DNA from: Gulosibacter hominis
Lineage (GTDB): Bacteria; Actinomycetota; Actinomycetes; Actinomycetales; Microbacteriaceae
Length of the DNA stretch: 64,000 nucleotides
Assembly: GCF_904842695.1 (NCBI RefSeq)
Contig: NZ_CAJGWQ010000002.1
Span: 156,361 to 220,360 of the forward strand
Direction: 5' to 3'
The notes under the pieces are model-generated. The model was not told the DNA's origin. It saw nothing but the letters and a program-made list of their open reading frames with translations, and searched no databases. Below, in pieces: positions 26,148 through 35,346 of the stretch. The position numbers were made by a program, and so were the translations under genes. How positions within the stretch are numbered: the first letter of the stretch is position 1; each line of letters begins with the position of its first letter.

Positions 26148-27703
26148 TGCTCGGGGTGCCGGTACGCACCTGGGCAATGGCGCTCCAGGGCCTGGGCGGA
26201 CAGCCCATTGAAGTGCAGGCGGTGGTGCTGTCGGGGCTGCCGCGAGTCATTGTGGTGGGGCTGCCGGACGTGGCAATCGGTGAGGCCACCGACCGCATCC
26301 GCGCGGCGTTTGGTGCGCTCGGCAAAACGCTGCCGCCGCATCGCATCACCCTCAATCTCTCGCCGGTGGATCTTCCCAAACACGGCGCCGGATTCGATCT
26401 CGCGATGGCGGTGGCACTATTAGCGGTGAGCGGTGTAATTGATTCGCAGGTGGCCGAGCGTGCCGTGCACATTGGTGAGCTCGGGCTTGACGGTGCCGTG
26501 CTGCCGGTGCGCGGGGTATTGCCAGCCGTGGTCGCGGCTCGCGAAGCCGGCTTCAGCACCGTGGTGGTGCCACGGGCCTGCGCCACTGAGGCCGAACTAG
26601 TGACCGGGATTCGAGTGGTGGCAGTAGGTTCGCTGCACGAGCTCGCCCGACACTACGGAGCTGACATCGAGGTGCCGGCACCCCAGCGACATGAACTCAC
26701 CCAGATCGTGCCGCCAAGCCCCACCTGCAGTCCGAAAGATCTGGCCGATGTGCTGGGCATGGATGACGCGGTGCGCGCGCTACTGATCGCGGCAGCGGGA
26801 CGCCACCACCTCAGCATGATCGGCCCGCCGGGAAGCGGTAAAACTATGCTCGCCGAACGACTGCCGGGCATCCTGCCACCACTCGATGCCCAGGCCGCAG
26901 TAACCGTCGCCGCCCTGCAATCGCTGTGCGGTATCCCGATTGGAACCGAACTCAACCGCACCCCGCCCCTCCAAGCTCCGCACCACAGCGCCACTCAGGT
27001 CGCGCTCGTCGGGGGAGGCAGCGGTAACCGCATCAACCCCGGTGCGATTTCGCTCGCGTCCCACGGAGTGCTCTTTCTTGATGAAGCCCCCGAGTTTTCG
27101 CGCAGTGTGCTCGACGCACTTCGCCAACCACTCGAGTCGGGCGAAATCACCATCCACCGCGCACGCGCAAGCGCCACCTACCCCGCAAACCCACTGCTTG
27201 TGCTGGCTGCTAACCCGTGCCCGTGCGGCAATGCCGACGTGCCGGGTGCCGAGTGCAGCTGCGCACCGAGTGTGCGGCACCGTTATTTGCGGCGCTTGAG
27301 CGGGCCACTGCTCGACCGCATCGACCTGCAAGTGCGCGTGGTGCCACCGAGCGTCGCGGCAATGCGGCTGGCAGCAGCCGGTAGCCAGGGGAGTGTGTCA
27401 ACGGCGATCGCCGCCGAACAGGTGCTTGCCGCTCGCGAACGAGCCGCTGCCCGGCTTAGCCCGCTCGGATTTCGAGTGAATGCCGAGATCGACGCGGCGG
27501 CGCTGCGACGCGTGGAACTGCGCCCCGAACCGGGCGCCGGCCAGCCGCTCGACCGAGCCCTTGAACGAGGGCTCATCACCATGCGCGGATACACGCGCGC
27601 ACAGCGAACCGCTTGGACCATAGCCGACCTCGCCGGCGCCGACCGCCCCAACCGCGACCACATCAGCGAATCGCTGTGGTTTCGCACCGCCTCACGGCAC
27701 TAA
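26147..27703 (+). CDS. comM: ComM/YifB family Mg-chelatase-like AAA ATPase
   Basis: A 518-residue protein with an N-terminal Lon-protease-like fold domain and a central AAA+ domain. The Walker A is GPPGSGKTM near residue 227, and Walker B is HGVLFLDEAPEFS; the zinc-type cysteines are in ANPCPCGNADVPGAECSC. ComM homologs assist branch migration during transformation in Gram-negatives; the function in actinobacteria is not established. It sits between yraN and dprA in a DNA-processing set. Confidence 0.94.
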   Translation: MLGVPVRTWAMALQGLGGQPIEVQAVVLSGLPRVIVVGLPDVAIGEATDRIRAAFGALGKTLPPHRITLNLSPVDLPKHGAGFDLAMAVALLAVSGVIDSQVAERAVHIGELGLDGAVLPVRGVLPAVVAAREAGFSTVVVPRACATEAELVTGIRVVAVGSLHELARHYGADIEVPAPQRHELTQIVPPSPTCSPKDLADVLGMDDAVRALLIAAAGRHHLSMIGPPGSGKTMLAERLPGILPPLDAQAAVTVAALQSLCGIPIGTELNRTPPLQAPHHSATQVALVGGGSGNRINPGAISLASHGVLFLDEAPEFSRSVLDALRQPLESGEITIHRARASATYPANPLLVLAANPCPCGNADVPGAECSCAPSVRHRYLRRLSGPLLDRIDLQVRVVPPSVAAMRLAAAGSQGSVSTAIAAEQVLAARERAAARLSPLGFRVNAEIDAAALRRVELRPEPGAGQPLDRALERGLITMRGYTRAQRTAWTIADLAGADRPNRDHISESLWFRTASRH

Positions 27704-27736
27704 CCCGAGTCGCCAGCGCTCTCAGAGAGGACCAAC

Positions 27737-29044
27737 ATGCCCGCTCAAACCCGGCAATCACACACCGACGCGTTCCTGCGCGACGCCGCCCCGATACTCG
27801 CCGCAGCACAGCCGCTGCTGGTTCCGCTGCGCACACAATTGCAGGCTGTTGATCCGGCAGCACTGCTCGCCAGAGTGTGCTGGTCAGGGATCTGCGAACC
27901 CGGTGACCGCGCCGCCGGAGCGCTGATTGCAAATCTCGGGCCTGAGGCAATATTCCCGCTGTTGGCCGGCCATGACGGAGTGGTGGTTGAAGCACTCAGC
28001 GAATATCAGCTGCACGACGAGCATGATTGGCCGGCGGCATTTGCGCGCTGGCGACCGCGACTGCATCCCGAGCGAATTTATGCCGCCCTGCGCAATGCCG
28101 CCCAGGTGAATGCCACAGTGGTGGTGCCGGGCGATGTGGCCTGGCCCAAGGGATTGGATGCGCTCGGCGAGAGCCAGCCACACGCGCTGTGGGTGCGCGG
28201 CCAGCTTGATGCGCTCGCGGGATGCGAGCAGAGCGTCGCCATAGTCGGTGCCCGCGCCGCATCCAATTACGGTGTCGAAACCACCGCCGATCTGACTTCC
28301 GGGCTGAGTGATCAGCGCTGCACGATCGTTTCGGGCGGCGCCTACGGCATTGACGCGGCCGCGCACCGCACCGCAATCGCCAGCGATGCCCCGACCGTGG
28401 CCGTCCTCGCTGGCGGTGTCGATCGTCTCTATCCCGCCGCCCACCGCGGGCTTTTTACCCAAATCATCGGCTCGGGTGCCGTGATATCAGAGCTCATCGT
28501 GGGGCAGGCCCCCGAGCGCTGGCGATTCATTCAACGCAATCGCATCATCGCAGCACTGGCAGCAGTCACCGTCGTCGTCGAAGCCGGGCGGCGTTCGGGC
28601 GCGCTGCACACCGCACGCAGCGCGCTCGAGATCGGCCGCGCGGTGGGGGCAGTGCCGGGCCCGATTCACTCGGCTGCTTCAGCGGGATGTCATCAGCTCA
28701 TTCGTGATGGGCTGGCGCAACTGGTCACCGGCGCCGACGACATCATGCAGCTTTGGCGAGAAAGCACTGGGCTCGGCTGGTGCAGTCCCGAACTGCAGCT
28801 CGACATTGACGAACCGGCCACACCGCAGCGCAGCGACTATGCCCGGCTCGCGACAGCGCACAGTGATGCTGCTCGCCGCATCTACGACGCGCTGCGGCCA
28901 CGCAGTGCCAAACCGCCGGAAGCGCTCGCAGCCCACGCCGGGATGTCGATGAATGAGGTGCGAGCCGCACTCGTTGAACTTGAAATGGGTGGTCTGGCGG
29001 TGCCGTGCGACACCGGCTGGCGGCGTGGTGAGCAACGCCATTAG
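27737..29044 (+). CDS. dprA: DNA-processing protein DprA
   Basis: A 435-residue protein. The Rossmann-fold ssDNA-binding core shows VAIVGARAASNYG, TIVSGGAYGIDAAAHR, VAVLAGGVDRLYP and RNRIIAALAAVTVVVEA. A C-terminal winged helix ends the protein (AAHAGMSMNEVRAALVELEM). DprA loads RecA on incoming single-stranded DNA. It starts at ATG 27737 after AGAGAGG. The window contains no DNA-uptake machinery, so competence itself is not implied. Confidence 0.93.
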   Translation: MPAQTRQSHTDAFLRDAAPILAAAQPLLVPLRTQLQAVDPAALLARVCWSGICEPGDRAAGALIANLGPEAIFPLLAGHDGVVVEALSEYQLHDEHDWPAAFARWRPRLHPERIYAALRNAAQVNATVVVPGDVAWPKGLDALGESQPHALWVRGQLDALAGCEQSVAIVGARAASNYGVETTADLTSGLSDQRCTIVSGGAYGIDAAAHRTAIASDAPTVAVLAGGVDRLYPAAHRGLFTQIIGSGAVISELIVGQAPERWRFIQRNRIIAALAAVTVVVEAGRRSGALHTARSALEIGRAVGAVPGPIHSAASAGCHQLIRDGLAQLVTGADDIMQLWRESTGLGWCSPELQLDIDEPATPQRSDYARLATAHSDAARRIYDALRPRSAKPPEALAAHAGMSMNEVRAALVELEMGGLAVPCDTGWRRGEQRH

Positions 29045-29161
29045 TGGCGGTGCCCGTCGCGCTGGTGCGCGCGTGGGTGGGTTTTGCTGGGAGCTCAGCG
29101 TCAGCCGCAAGGTCTGCCGCCACGCTGGCGCGCGGGTGATGGGTTGGCCCGCCGACACTGT

Positions 29162-29167
29162 CAGACT
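29162..29167 (+). promoter_or_regulatory. Candidate -10 box of xerC
   Basis: CAGACT lies 6 bases before ATG 29174. A GGGGG stretch between them could also act as a weak ribosome-binding site. Confidence 0.3.
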
Positions 29168-29173
29168 GGGGGT

Positions 29174-30079
29174 ATGAGTTCGTTAGCCACCGCCATCGAT
29201 GCCTATTTGCGGGCCCTCGATCTTGAACGGGGTCGCTCGCCCCACACAATTCGAGCGATTGGTGGCGATCTGCGCCGGTTTGCAGATTTTGCGAACGGCC
29301 AGGGCGCATCCGACCTGGCTGATCTCAGCCTCGAGCTCTTTCGTGACTGGCTGTGGCACGAGTCTGAACAGGGCCATGCCGCCAGCACTCTGGCCCGTCG
29401 GTCATCGAGCGCGCGTGGGTTCACTGCCTGGTTGCGCACAAGCGGGCGCGGTGAGGATGTGGCGCGTCGACTTCGCTCACCCAAAATCGGTCGTTCGCTG
29501 CCGCGTATGGTGTCGGCCGACAATATGGATGCAATTTTTGCCGAGTTGCGAGCGCGTAGCGCCACGGGCGATCCGGTGGCGCTACGGGATGAAGCCATCG
29601 TCGAGCTGCTCTACGCCACGGGTATCCGAGTCAGCGAGTTATGCGGCCTGAACCTCGACTCGGTTGATTTTGAACGCCGCACGGTTCGAGTCATCGGCAA
29701 GGGCGACCGCGAGCGGGTGGTGCCGTTTGGGCGCCCCTGCGCGGAGGCGCTGGCCGAGTGGTGCGCTCGCGGCCGCACCGAAATCGCCAATGACCGCTCT
29801 GGCGAGGCACTGTTTCTCGGTGCCAGGGGCGGCCGCCTGAACCCGCGAACCGTGTATGAACTCAGTCGTCGTGAACTCGAGCACTCACCGGGGTCGGGGC
29901 CAGCCGGTGCGCACACGTTTCGGCACACCGCGGCGACGCATCTGCTTGATGGCGGTGCCGATCTGCGCAGCGTGCAGGAATTGCTCGGTCACGCCAATCT
30001 CGGCACCACACAGATTTATACGCATGTGTCGAGTGAGCGGCTACGGGAGACCTACCGGCGGGCGCATCCTCGCGCCTAA
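29174..30079 (+). CDS. xerC: Tyrosine recombinase XerC
   Basis: A 301-residue site-specific recombinase that resolves chromosome dimers at dif with XerD. The N-terminal core-binding domain has SPHTIRAIGGDLRRF. The catalytic residues are Arg152 (ATGIRVSELCGLNL), Lys176 (GKGDRERVVPFG), His247 and Arg250 (HTFRHTAATHLLDGGAD), His273 and Tyr282 (LGTTQIYTHV). Length is standard. ATG 29174 removes a long non-homologous upstream frame. It follows dprA closely, as usual in actinobacteria. Confidence 0.95.
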   Translation: MSSLATAIDAYLRALDLERGRSPHTIRAIGGDLRRFADFANGQGASDLADLSLELFRDWLWHESEQGHAASTLARRSSSARGFTAWLRTSGRGEDVARRLRSPKIGRSLPRMVSADNMDAIFAELRARSATGDPVALRDEAIVELLYATGIRVSELCGLNLDSVDFERRTVRVIGKGDRERVVPFGRPCAEALAEWCARGRTEIANDRSGEALFLGARGGRLNPRTVYELSRRELEHSPGSGPAGAHTFRHTAATHLLDGGADLRSVQELLGHANLGTTQIYTHVSSERLRETYRRAHPRA

Positions 30080-30120
30080 GACACAGGTGCTGTGCGTGAG
30101 AGCGAACCGATCACCGTCGA

Positions 30121-30153
30121 CTCGGGCCCCGCAACACTGTGCGCAAACCCGAG
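30121..30153. terminator. Imperfect hairpin between xerC and the LPXTG gene
   Basis: CTCGGG (30121-30126) pairs with CCCGAG (30148-30153), extended by partly complementary flanks. It lies between converging genes and may end both transcripts; there is no T-run. Confidence 0.3.
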
Positions 30154-30186
30154 GCGACAGCGATCGGATGCGGTGAACCGCTGCCG

Positions 30187-31716
30187 CTACCAGCCGCTAT
30201 CTGTGTCGGCGCCGGCGGCACGATTACGGGTGAGTGCATAACCGCCCAGCGCAATCAGTGCGATCGCCAACCCCAGCGGCAGCATGATGCTGGATGAGTC
30301 GAAGCTCGCACCGGTTTCGGGAAGCTGCGATTGTGGGGCATCAGCAGAGGGCTGCCCGGGCCGTTCCTCGGTGTGCCCCGACTGCGCACTCGTTTGTTGC
30401 GGCTCGGGTTGACCGGTGGGCGTCACCGCTGGCGAGGTCAAAATGGGCGCGGGATCGGAAGTGTGCGGCGCGGCCGGCTCGGTGGTTGCCGGTGGCTGCG
30501 GTGCCTCGGAAGAGCTGTCCGGTTCGGCAGACTCGGGAGCCCGGGTGCTTTCATCCGGCACGTTCTCATCCGGCACGCTTTCGCTCGGCGTGGATTCAGG
30601 CGTCGAAACCTCGGGCTCCGGTGGTGCAGTGGTTTCGGTTTCGGTCGCCGGCGGCTCTGGCACCGCGCTCGCATCACCATCGTCGCCGGTCGGTTCCGTC
30701 GTTGTTGGAGTCGGCGTTACTGTGGGCGTGGGCGTAGGGGTAGGGGTAGGGGTCGGCGTCAGAGTTGGCGTTGCTGTCGGTGCCGGCGCTGACTCCTCTT
30801 TCACCTCGATTCGCTGCTTCGGGAATCCATCCGCCGCAGCCACGATGAGCTGCGCATCATCGGTAACCAGCGGCCGCACATCCGGTGACCAATAACCGGG
30901 CGCGTACTGCAGCTGATAGCTGGCCGTCACTGTCCGCTCTCCCTGCGCCCGCGCGACGATTCCATTGTGCGTCCCGTCGGTCGTGCTCGTGTGTAGCGGC
31001 GTCGCGATAGTCGGCTCGGCCGCCAGCTGCTGCAGTGCCACTGTTGTGGCGCTGGCAAAGCTGCGTTGCTGAACGCCGTCGGGGAACTCTGCCCCGACAA
31101 GTTCTACCCGCACCTCGGAGTGCCGGGGCGGCTGTGACACGTGCAGCTGCAGCTCGCCATCGATACGGCGCAGCTGCACCGTTACCGAACCGGAGATTCG
31201 TGCCGCGCGCATTTTGCTGCCGTCTGTTTGTAGCTGTTTGAAGCGAGAACGCACCTGTTCCACCTCATTGGCGGGAATTGCGTTCATGAGCGCGCCAGTA
31301 TCGGCGCCGTAATTCTTGAACACCCGCGGCTCAGCCAGGTGCCAGGCGTAAAGTGCGACTGCCGCGGTATCGCGTGGGTCGGTTGAAGCTCCGGTGGTTG
31401 CCACCGCCCAGTGCAGTCGGGCACGATCATCCTCGGTCATACCAGAGAGCGGCTCGGGCAGGGGCTCGTCGGCGCGTAACTCCCGCGTTTCTTTGCCCAC
31501 GGGCGAAGGTTGGGAAAGTTGCACGCAGTAGGCATTTGCATCCGCAAATTTCAGGGCTGCGGTGAGGCCGTAACCGGGGCCACGCTCGGCGGCCAGGGCC
31601 GGGTTCGCACCGAGCCACACAAATAGCGGAATAGCGAGCAGGGTAGAGATGGCAAAAACGACAACGCTGACCGGACGATTAATACTCACCGGGAGGCGGT
31701 CAGAAATACTGGACAC
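30187..31716 (-). CDS. LPXTG cell-wall-anchored surface protein with Pro/Thr stalk
   Basis: A 509-residue exported protein. A signal peptide covers about residues 17-43, and the C-terminus has the sortase signal LPETG followed by a hydrophobic helix and a basic tail. The mature part has a 250-residue head of no recognised family and then a stalk with a TPTPTP run and a long Pro/Glu/Thr/Ser region. GTG 31716 follows AGGA 9 bases upstream. No sortase gene is visible. It may be an adhesin, but that is only inferred from architecture. Confidence 0.85.
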   Translation of the reverse strand: MSSISDRLPVSINRPVSVVVFAISTLLAIPLFVWLGANPALAAERGPGYGLTAALKFADANAYCVQLSQPSPVGKETRELRADEPLPEPLSGMTEDDRARLHWAVATTGASTDPRDTAAVALYAWHLAEPRVFKNYGADTGALMNAIPANEVEQVRSRFKQLQTDGSKMRAARISGSVTVQLRRIDGELQLHVSQPPRHSEVRVELVGAEFPDGVQQRSFASATTVALQQLAAEPTIATPLHTSTTDGTHNGIVARAQGERTVTASYQLQYAPGYWSPDVRPLVTDDAQLIVAAADGFPKQRIEVKEESAPAPTATPTLTPTPTPTPTPTPTVTPTPTTTEPTGDDGDASAVPEPPATETETTAPPEPEVSTPESTPSESVPDENVPDESTRAPESAEPDSSSEAPQPPATTEPAAPHTSDPAPILTSPAVTPTGQPEPQQTSAQSGHTEERPGQPSADAPQSQLPETGASFDSSSIMLPLGLAIALIALGGYALTRNRAAGADTDSGW

Positions 31717-31791
31717 GGGGAATTCCTTTCAAATGGTGGCGGTAGCTGGAATGAATCGGATCTTGGGTTTGGCGAACAAATGGCGTGGTTG

Positions 31792-32364
31792 CTAGTCGTG
31801 CAGCGGCAGCAGCACTGCTCGCGGCGGGCGGTCAAGTAGCGTCAACGGATCGAGATAGTCGTCACCGATTCGGGCACCGAGATGCAAGCCGCCATCGGGC
31901 TGATGGATGGGATGCATCGCGACTTTGCCGATTGGCTGCCCAGCGGTGACCTGCTGGCCGCGTCGAAGGTCGCTGGTCACCGGTTCATAGGTGGAAATGA
32001 GTCCGTCGGAGTGCTGGATAGATAGCACTGGTCGATCCACCACCCTGCCGACGAAGCGAACCGTGCCGTCGGCAACCGCGGTAACGGTTGATGCGGGCTC
32101 GGCCGCCAGATCGATGCCGCGGTGGCCCGCCGCATAGCGGTGGGGGAGATTGAATGTGCGGGTGACACGAGCTGGGTGTGGCACCGGCCACTCCCAGCGG
32201 GCGGCCGGCATTTCTTGCGGCCGCGGCGCTGCGGTTGTGATGGCAGGTGTGGGCAATGAAATGGATGCCGCGGCGAACGCTAATTGCGGTGGGGACAGGC
32301 AGAAATACAACGCCAGCGCGCACCAGACTGCGCCAGCTAGCCGAGTGTGTTGTGGGGAGTGCAT
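31792..32364 (-). CDS. M23-type (LytM) extracytoplasmic protein, probably non-catalytic
   Basis: A 190-residue exported protein. A signal peptide is near residues 8-31. The M23 fold is clear in HRGIDLAAEPASTVTAVADG with the HxxxD metal motif. The second motif reads GGLHLGAR, so the first histidine of the usual HxH is replaced by glycine and the general base is missing. It may regulate or bind peptidoglycan instead of cutting it. It is divergent from rpsB, an arrangement common in actinobacteria. ATG 32364 has no clear ribosome-binding site; a CACGCT is 7 bases upstream. Confidence 0.83.
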   Translation of the reverse strand: MHSPQHTRLAGAVWCALALYFCLSPPQLAFAAASISLPTPAITTAAPRPQEMPAARWEWPVPHPARVTRTFNLPHRYAAGHRGIDLAAEPASTVTAVADGTVRFVGRVVDRPVLSIQHSDGLISTYEPVTSDLRRGQQVTAGQPIGKVAMHPIHQPDGGLHLGARIGDDYLDPLTLLDRPPRAVLLPLHD

Positions 32365-32430
32365 GCCGCAAAGCGTGGTCGAAATTCGGTCGCGGCGCGG
32401 GCGTGGGGGAACTCTCTTTGGGTAAAGCGG

Positions 32431-32460
32431 TTTCCACAGCCCCTGCGGGCAGGCTAGAAT
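32431..32460 (+). promoter_or_regulatory. Candidate rpsB promoter
   Basis: TTTCCA (32431-32436) and TAGAAT (32455-32460) are 18 bases apart. The leader of about 177 bases is longer than usual here. Confidence 0.5.
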
Positions 32461-32601
32461 CAACCCAGCAGTTCGCTCCGGCGAGCTGACTTCGCGTGTT
32501 CGGAACGTGTCGCTACCAACGGTCTCATTCGCACGGCGTCTGAGCGGTGACGGCATCGAACACCAGGATTCCCGGCTGGTTCGGGAGTAATAACCGCATC
32601 T

Positions 32602-32619
32602 GCGCATCCTTTGATGCGC
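32602..32619 (+). promoter_or_regulatory. Hairpin just upstream of the rpsB ribosome-binding site
   Basis: A perfect 7-base-pair stem with a 4-base loop (32602-32608 with 32613-32619) lies 11 bases before AAGGAG. It could take part in S2 autoregulation; this is inference. Confidence 0.35.
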
Positions 32620-32643
32620 CCAAACAACAAGGAGAGAACGACC

Positions 32644-33486
32644 ATGGCAGTCGTTTCAATGCGTCAGCTGCTTGACGCTGGTGTGCACTTCGGCCACCAG
32701 ACCCGTCGCTGGAACCCCAAGATGAAGCGCTTCATTTTCACCGAGCGCTCGGGTATCTACATCCTCGACCTGCAGCAGTCACTTGCCTACATCGACAAGG
32801 CATATGACTTCGTGAAAGAAACCGTCGCGCACGGTGGCACCATCCTGTTCGTGGGCACCAAGAAGCAGGCCCAGGAAGCCATTGCTGAGCAGGCAACCCG
32901 TGTCAACCAGCCCTACGTTAACCAGCGCTGGCTCGGCGGTCTGCTCACCAACTTCCAGACCGTTCAGAAGCGTCTCAACCGCCTCAAGGAACTCGACATG
33001 GTCGACTTCGACGACACCTCGAGCGGTTACACCAAGAAGGAATTGCTCATCCAGCGTCGTGAGCGCGACAAGCTCGAAAAGACCCTGGGTGGTATCCGCA
33101 ACATGAGCCGCACCCCTTCGGCCATCTGGATCGTCGACACCAACAAGGAACACCTCGCGGTCGACGAAGCCAAGAAGCTCGGCATCCCGGTGGTTGCCAT
33201 CCTCGACACCAACTGCGACCCCGATGACGTCGACTACCCGATCCCGGGCAACGATGACGCCATCCGCTCGGTGGCACTGCTCACCCGCATCGTGGCTGAC
33301 GCCGCGGCTGAGGGCCTGATGAAGCGTCACCAGAAGGACGGCGCAACCGGTGAAGCTGCCGAGCCCATGGCCGAGTGGGAACTCGAACTGCTCAAGCAGG
33401 GCGAGGCCGCTCAGGAGCCGGCAACCGAAACCCCCGAGACTGAAACCGCGACCGAGGCTGCTGCCGCGGCCGACGAAACCAAGTAG
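32644..33486 (+). CDS. rpsB: 30S ribosomal protein S2
   Basis: A 280-residue S2. It begins [19 protein letters not shown] and shows [38 protein letters not shown] and [22 protein letters not shown] Glu/Ala/Thr-rich tail of about 30 residues is common in actinobacteria. ATG 32644 has AAGGAGAG 8 bases before it; an in-frame upstream ATG lacks such a site. It is followed 14 bases later by tsf, the standard pair. Confidence 0.98.
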   Translation: MAVVSMRQLLDAGVHFGHQTRRWNPKMKRFIFTERSGIYILDLQQSLAYIDKAYDFVKETVAHGGTILFVGTKKQAQEAIAEQATRVNQPYVNQRWLGGLLTNFQTVQKRLNRLKELDMVDFDDTSSGYTKKELLIQRRERDKLEKTLGGIRNMSRTPSAIWIVDTNKEHLAVDEAKKLGIPVVAILDTNCDPDDVDYPIPGNDDAIRSVALLTRIVADAAAEGLMKRHQKDGATGEAAEPMAEWELELLKQGEAAQEPATETPETETATEAAAAADETK

Positions 33487-33500
33487 GGAGACCAACTTTT

Positions 33501-34355
33501 ATGGCGAACTTCACGATTGCTGACGTAAAGGCGCTGCGCGAACAGCTCGGCACCGGCCTGACCGACACCAAGAAAGCCCTCGAGGAAGCCGACGGCGACC
33601 TCGAAAAGGCCACGGAAATCCTGCGCCTCAAGGGTGCCAAGGGTAACGCCAAGCGCGCTGACCGCTCGGCCGCTGAGGGTCTGATTGCCGTCAAGGAAAA
33701 CGGCAACGGCACCGCAACCATCATCGAACTCAACTGCGAGACCGACTTCGTTGCCAAGGGCGACAAGTTCATCGAACTGGCCAACCAGGTGCTTGAAGCT
33801 GCCGCCGCTGCCGGCGCCACTGACGCCCAGGCTGCGCTTGCCGCGCCGGCTGGCGACAAGACTGTTGCCGAGCTGATCGACGAGGTTGCTGCGGTTATCG
33901 GCGAGAAGTTCGAACTGCGCAACGTCCGCCTCGTTAAGGGCGACAAGTTCGACATCTACCTGCACTACACCTCGAAGGACCTGCCCCCGCAGGTTGGTGT
34001 GGTTGTTGGCTACGAGGGTGACGACACCGAGACCGCACACGGTATCGCGCAGCACATTGCCTTCGCGAACCCTTCGTACCTCAACCGTGAGGATGTGCCG
34101 CAGGACGCGATCGACAGCGAGCGTCGCGTTGTTGAAGAGATCACCCGTGCCGAGGGTAAGCCCGAAGCTGCACTGCCGAAGATCGTCGAGGGTCGCCTCG
34201 GCGCCTTCTTCAAGCAGATCGTGCTGAACGAGCAGGAATACGCTCGTGACCCGAAGCTCACGATTGCTCAGGTTGCCGACAAGGCCGGAATCAAGGTCAT
34301 TGACTTCGCGCGCCTCAAGGTGGGCGCCGGCGTCGAGACCGCCGACGAAGCGTAA
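33501..34355 (+). CDS. tsf: Elongation factor Ts
   Basis: A 284-residue guanine-nucleotide exchange factor for EF-Tu. Recognised by LREQLGTGLTDTKKALEEAD, LRLKGAKGNAKRADRSAAEG and ATIIELNCETDFVAKGDKF (the TDFV motif contacts EF-Tu). Codon bias is strong (GTC, CTC, AAG), typical of high expression. A strong terminator follows. Confidence 0.98.
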   Translation: MANFTIADVKALREQLGTGLTDTKKALEEADGDLEKATEILRLKGAKGNAKRADRSAAEGLIAVKENGNGTATIIELNCETDFVAKGDKFIELANQVLEAAAAAGATDAQAALAAPAGDKTVAELIDEVAAVIGEKFELRNVRLVKGDKFDIYLHYTSKDLPPQVGVVVGYEGDDTETAHGIAQHIAFANPSYLNREDVPQDAIDSERRVVEEITRAEGKPEAALPKIVEGRLGAFFKQIVLNEQEYARDPKLTIAQVADKAGIKVIDFARLKVGAGVETADEA

Positions 34356-34371
34356 ATCTGACGCAACTGGC

Positions 34372-34405
34372 CGGAAGGGGATGTTCTGCAGAGCATCCCC
34401 TTCCG
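34372..34405 (+). terminator. Intrinsic terminator of rpsB-tsf
   Basis: A perfect 12-base-pair stem (34372-34383 with 34394-34405) with a 10-base loop lies 17 bases after the tsf stop, followed by CTATT. Confidence 0.7.
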
Positions 34406-34467
34406 CTATTAGGAGTGCGAGCCGGGTTGCTCACCGCTAGCTGAGCAAGTGGCTCGGAAGCACTGAG

Positions 34468-34473
34468 TAGGCT
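34468..34473 (+). promoter_or_regulatory. Candidate -10 box of pyrH
   Basis: TAGGCT lies after the tsf terminator and would give a leader of about 64 bases ending in AAAGGAG before the pyrH ATG. Confidence 0.4.
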
Positions 34474-34543
34474 CGAAAACGAACACCCTGCGGAACGTGC
34501 GCCTAAAGGCGGCACGAATTCCGCGGCGCAGCAAAGGAGATCT

Positions 34544-35284
34544 ATGTCGATCAATGGCAAACGTCGACGCGTCATGTTGAAACTCTCGGGTGAAGCGTTC
34601 GGTGGTGGAAAACTCGGTGTTGACCCCAACACCTTGCGTGCGATCGCCCAGGAAGTCGCGAGCGCGGTGCAAGAGGTGGAAATCGCGATCGTGGTTGGTG
34701 GCGGCAACTTCTTCCGCGGTGCACAGCTGGCCGATGCCGGGATGGATCGCAGCCGGGCCGACTATATGGGGATGCTGGGCACCGTAATGAATGCGCTTGC
34801 ACTCCAGGATTTTCTCGAGCAGGCGGGGGCACCCACGCGCGTGCAATCGGCTATCGAGATGCGGCAGGTTGCCGAACCCTATATTCCGCTGCGAGCCGAG
34901 CGGCACATGCAAAAGGGGCGCGTGGTTGTTTTCGGTGCCGGCGCCGGGCTGCCATATTTTTCGACCGATACAGTTGCGGCACAGCGCGCACTTGAGATTC
35001 ACGCCGATGTCATGCTCGTGGCCAAAAATGGCGTGGACGGTGTTTACACCGCCGACCCGCGCACGGATGCAGATGCAAAACTCATCCGCAAAATTTCGTA
35101 CCAGGATGCACTACAGCGCGGCCTGAAGGTGGTTGACTCGACCGCCTTCAGCCTCTGCAAAGACAACAATATGTCGATGCGAGTGTTCGGGATGCAGCCT
35201 GAGGGCAATATTGATCGGGCCATTCGCGGCGCCGATATCGGCACACTGGTATCCAATTCGGTATCCGAAATCGAAACAGTCTAG
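34544..35284 (+). CDS. pyrH: Uridylate kinase (UMP kinase)
   Basis: A 246-residue amino-acid-kinase-fold enzyme that makes UDP from UMP and ATP. Signatures are [49 protein letters not shown] and [21 protein letters not shown] 34544 follows AAAGGAG with 7 bases. In most bacteria frr follows directly; here another gene separates them. Confidence 0.97.
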   Translation: MSINGKRRRVMLKLSGEAFGGGKLGVDPNTLRAIAQEVASAVQEVEIAIVVGGGNFFRGAQLADAGMDRSRADYMGMLGTVMNALALQDFLEQAGAPTRVQSAIEMRQVAEPYIPLRAERHMQKGRVVVFGAGAGLPYFSTDTVAAQRALEIHADVMLVAKNGVDGVYTADPRTDADAKLIRKISYQDALQRGLKVVDSTAFSLCKDNNMSMRVFGMQPEGNIDRAIRGADIGTLVSNSVSEIETV

Positions 35285-35346
35285 TTCGGCACATTCGGGC
35301 CAGCGGTGCTGTCAGCGCACCGCTGGCCCGGTGTCGCTATTGAGCG

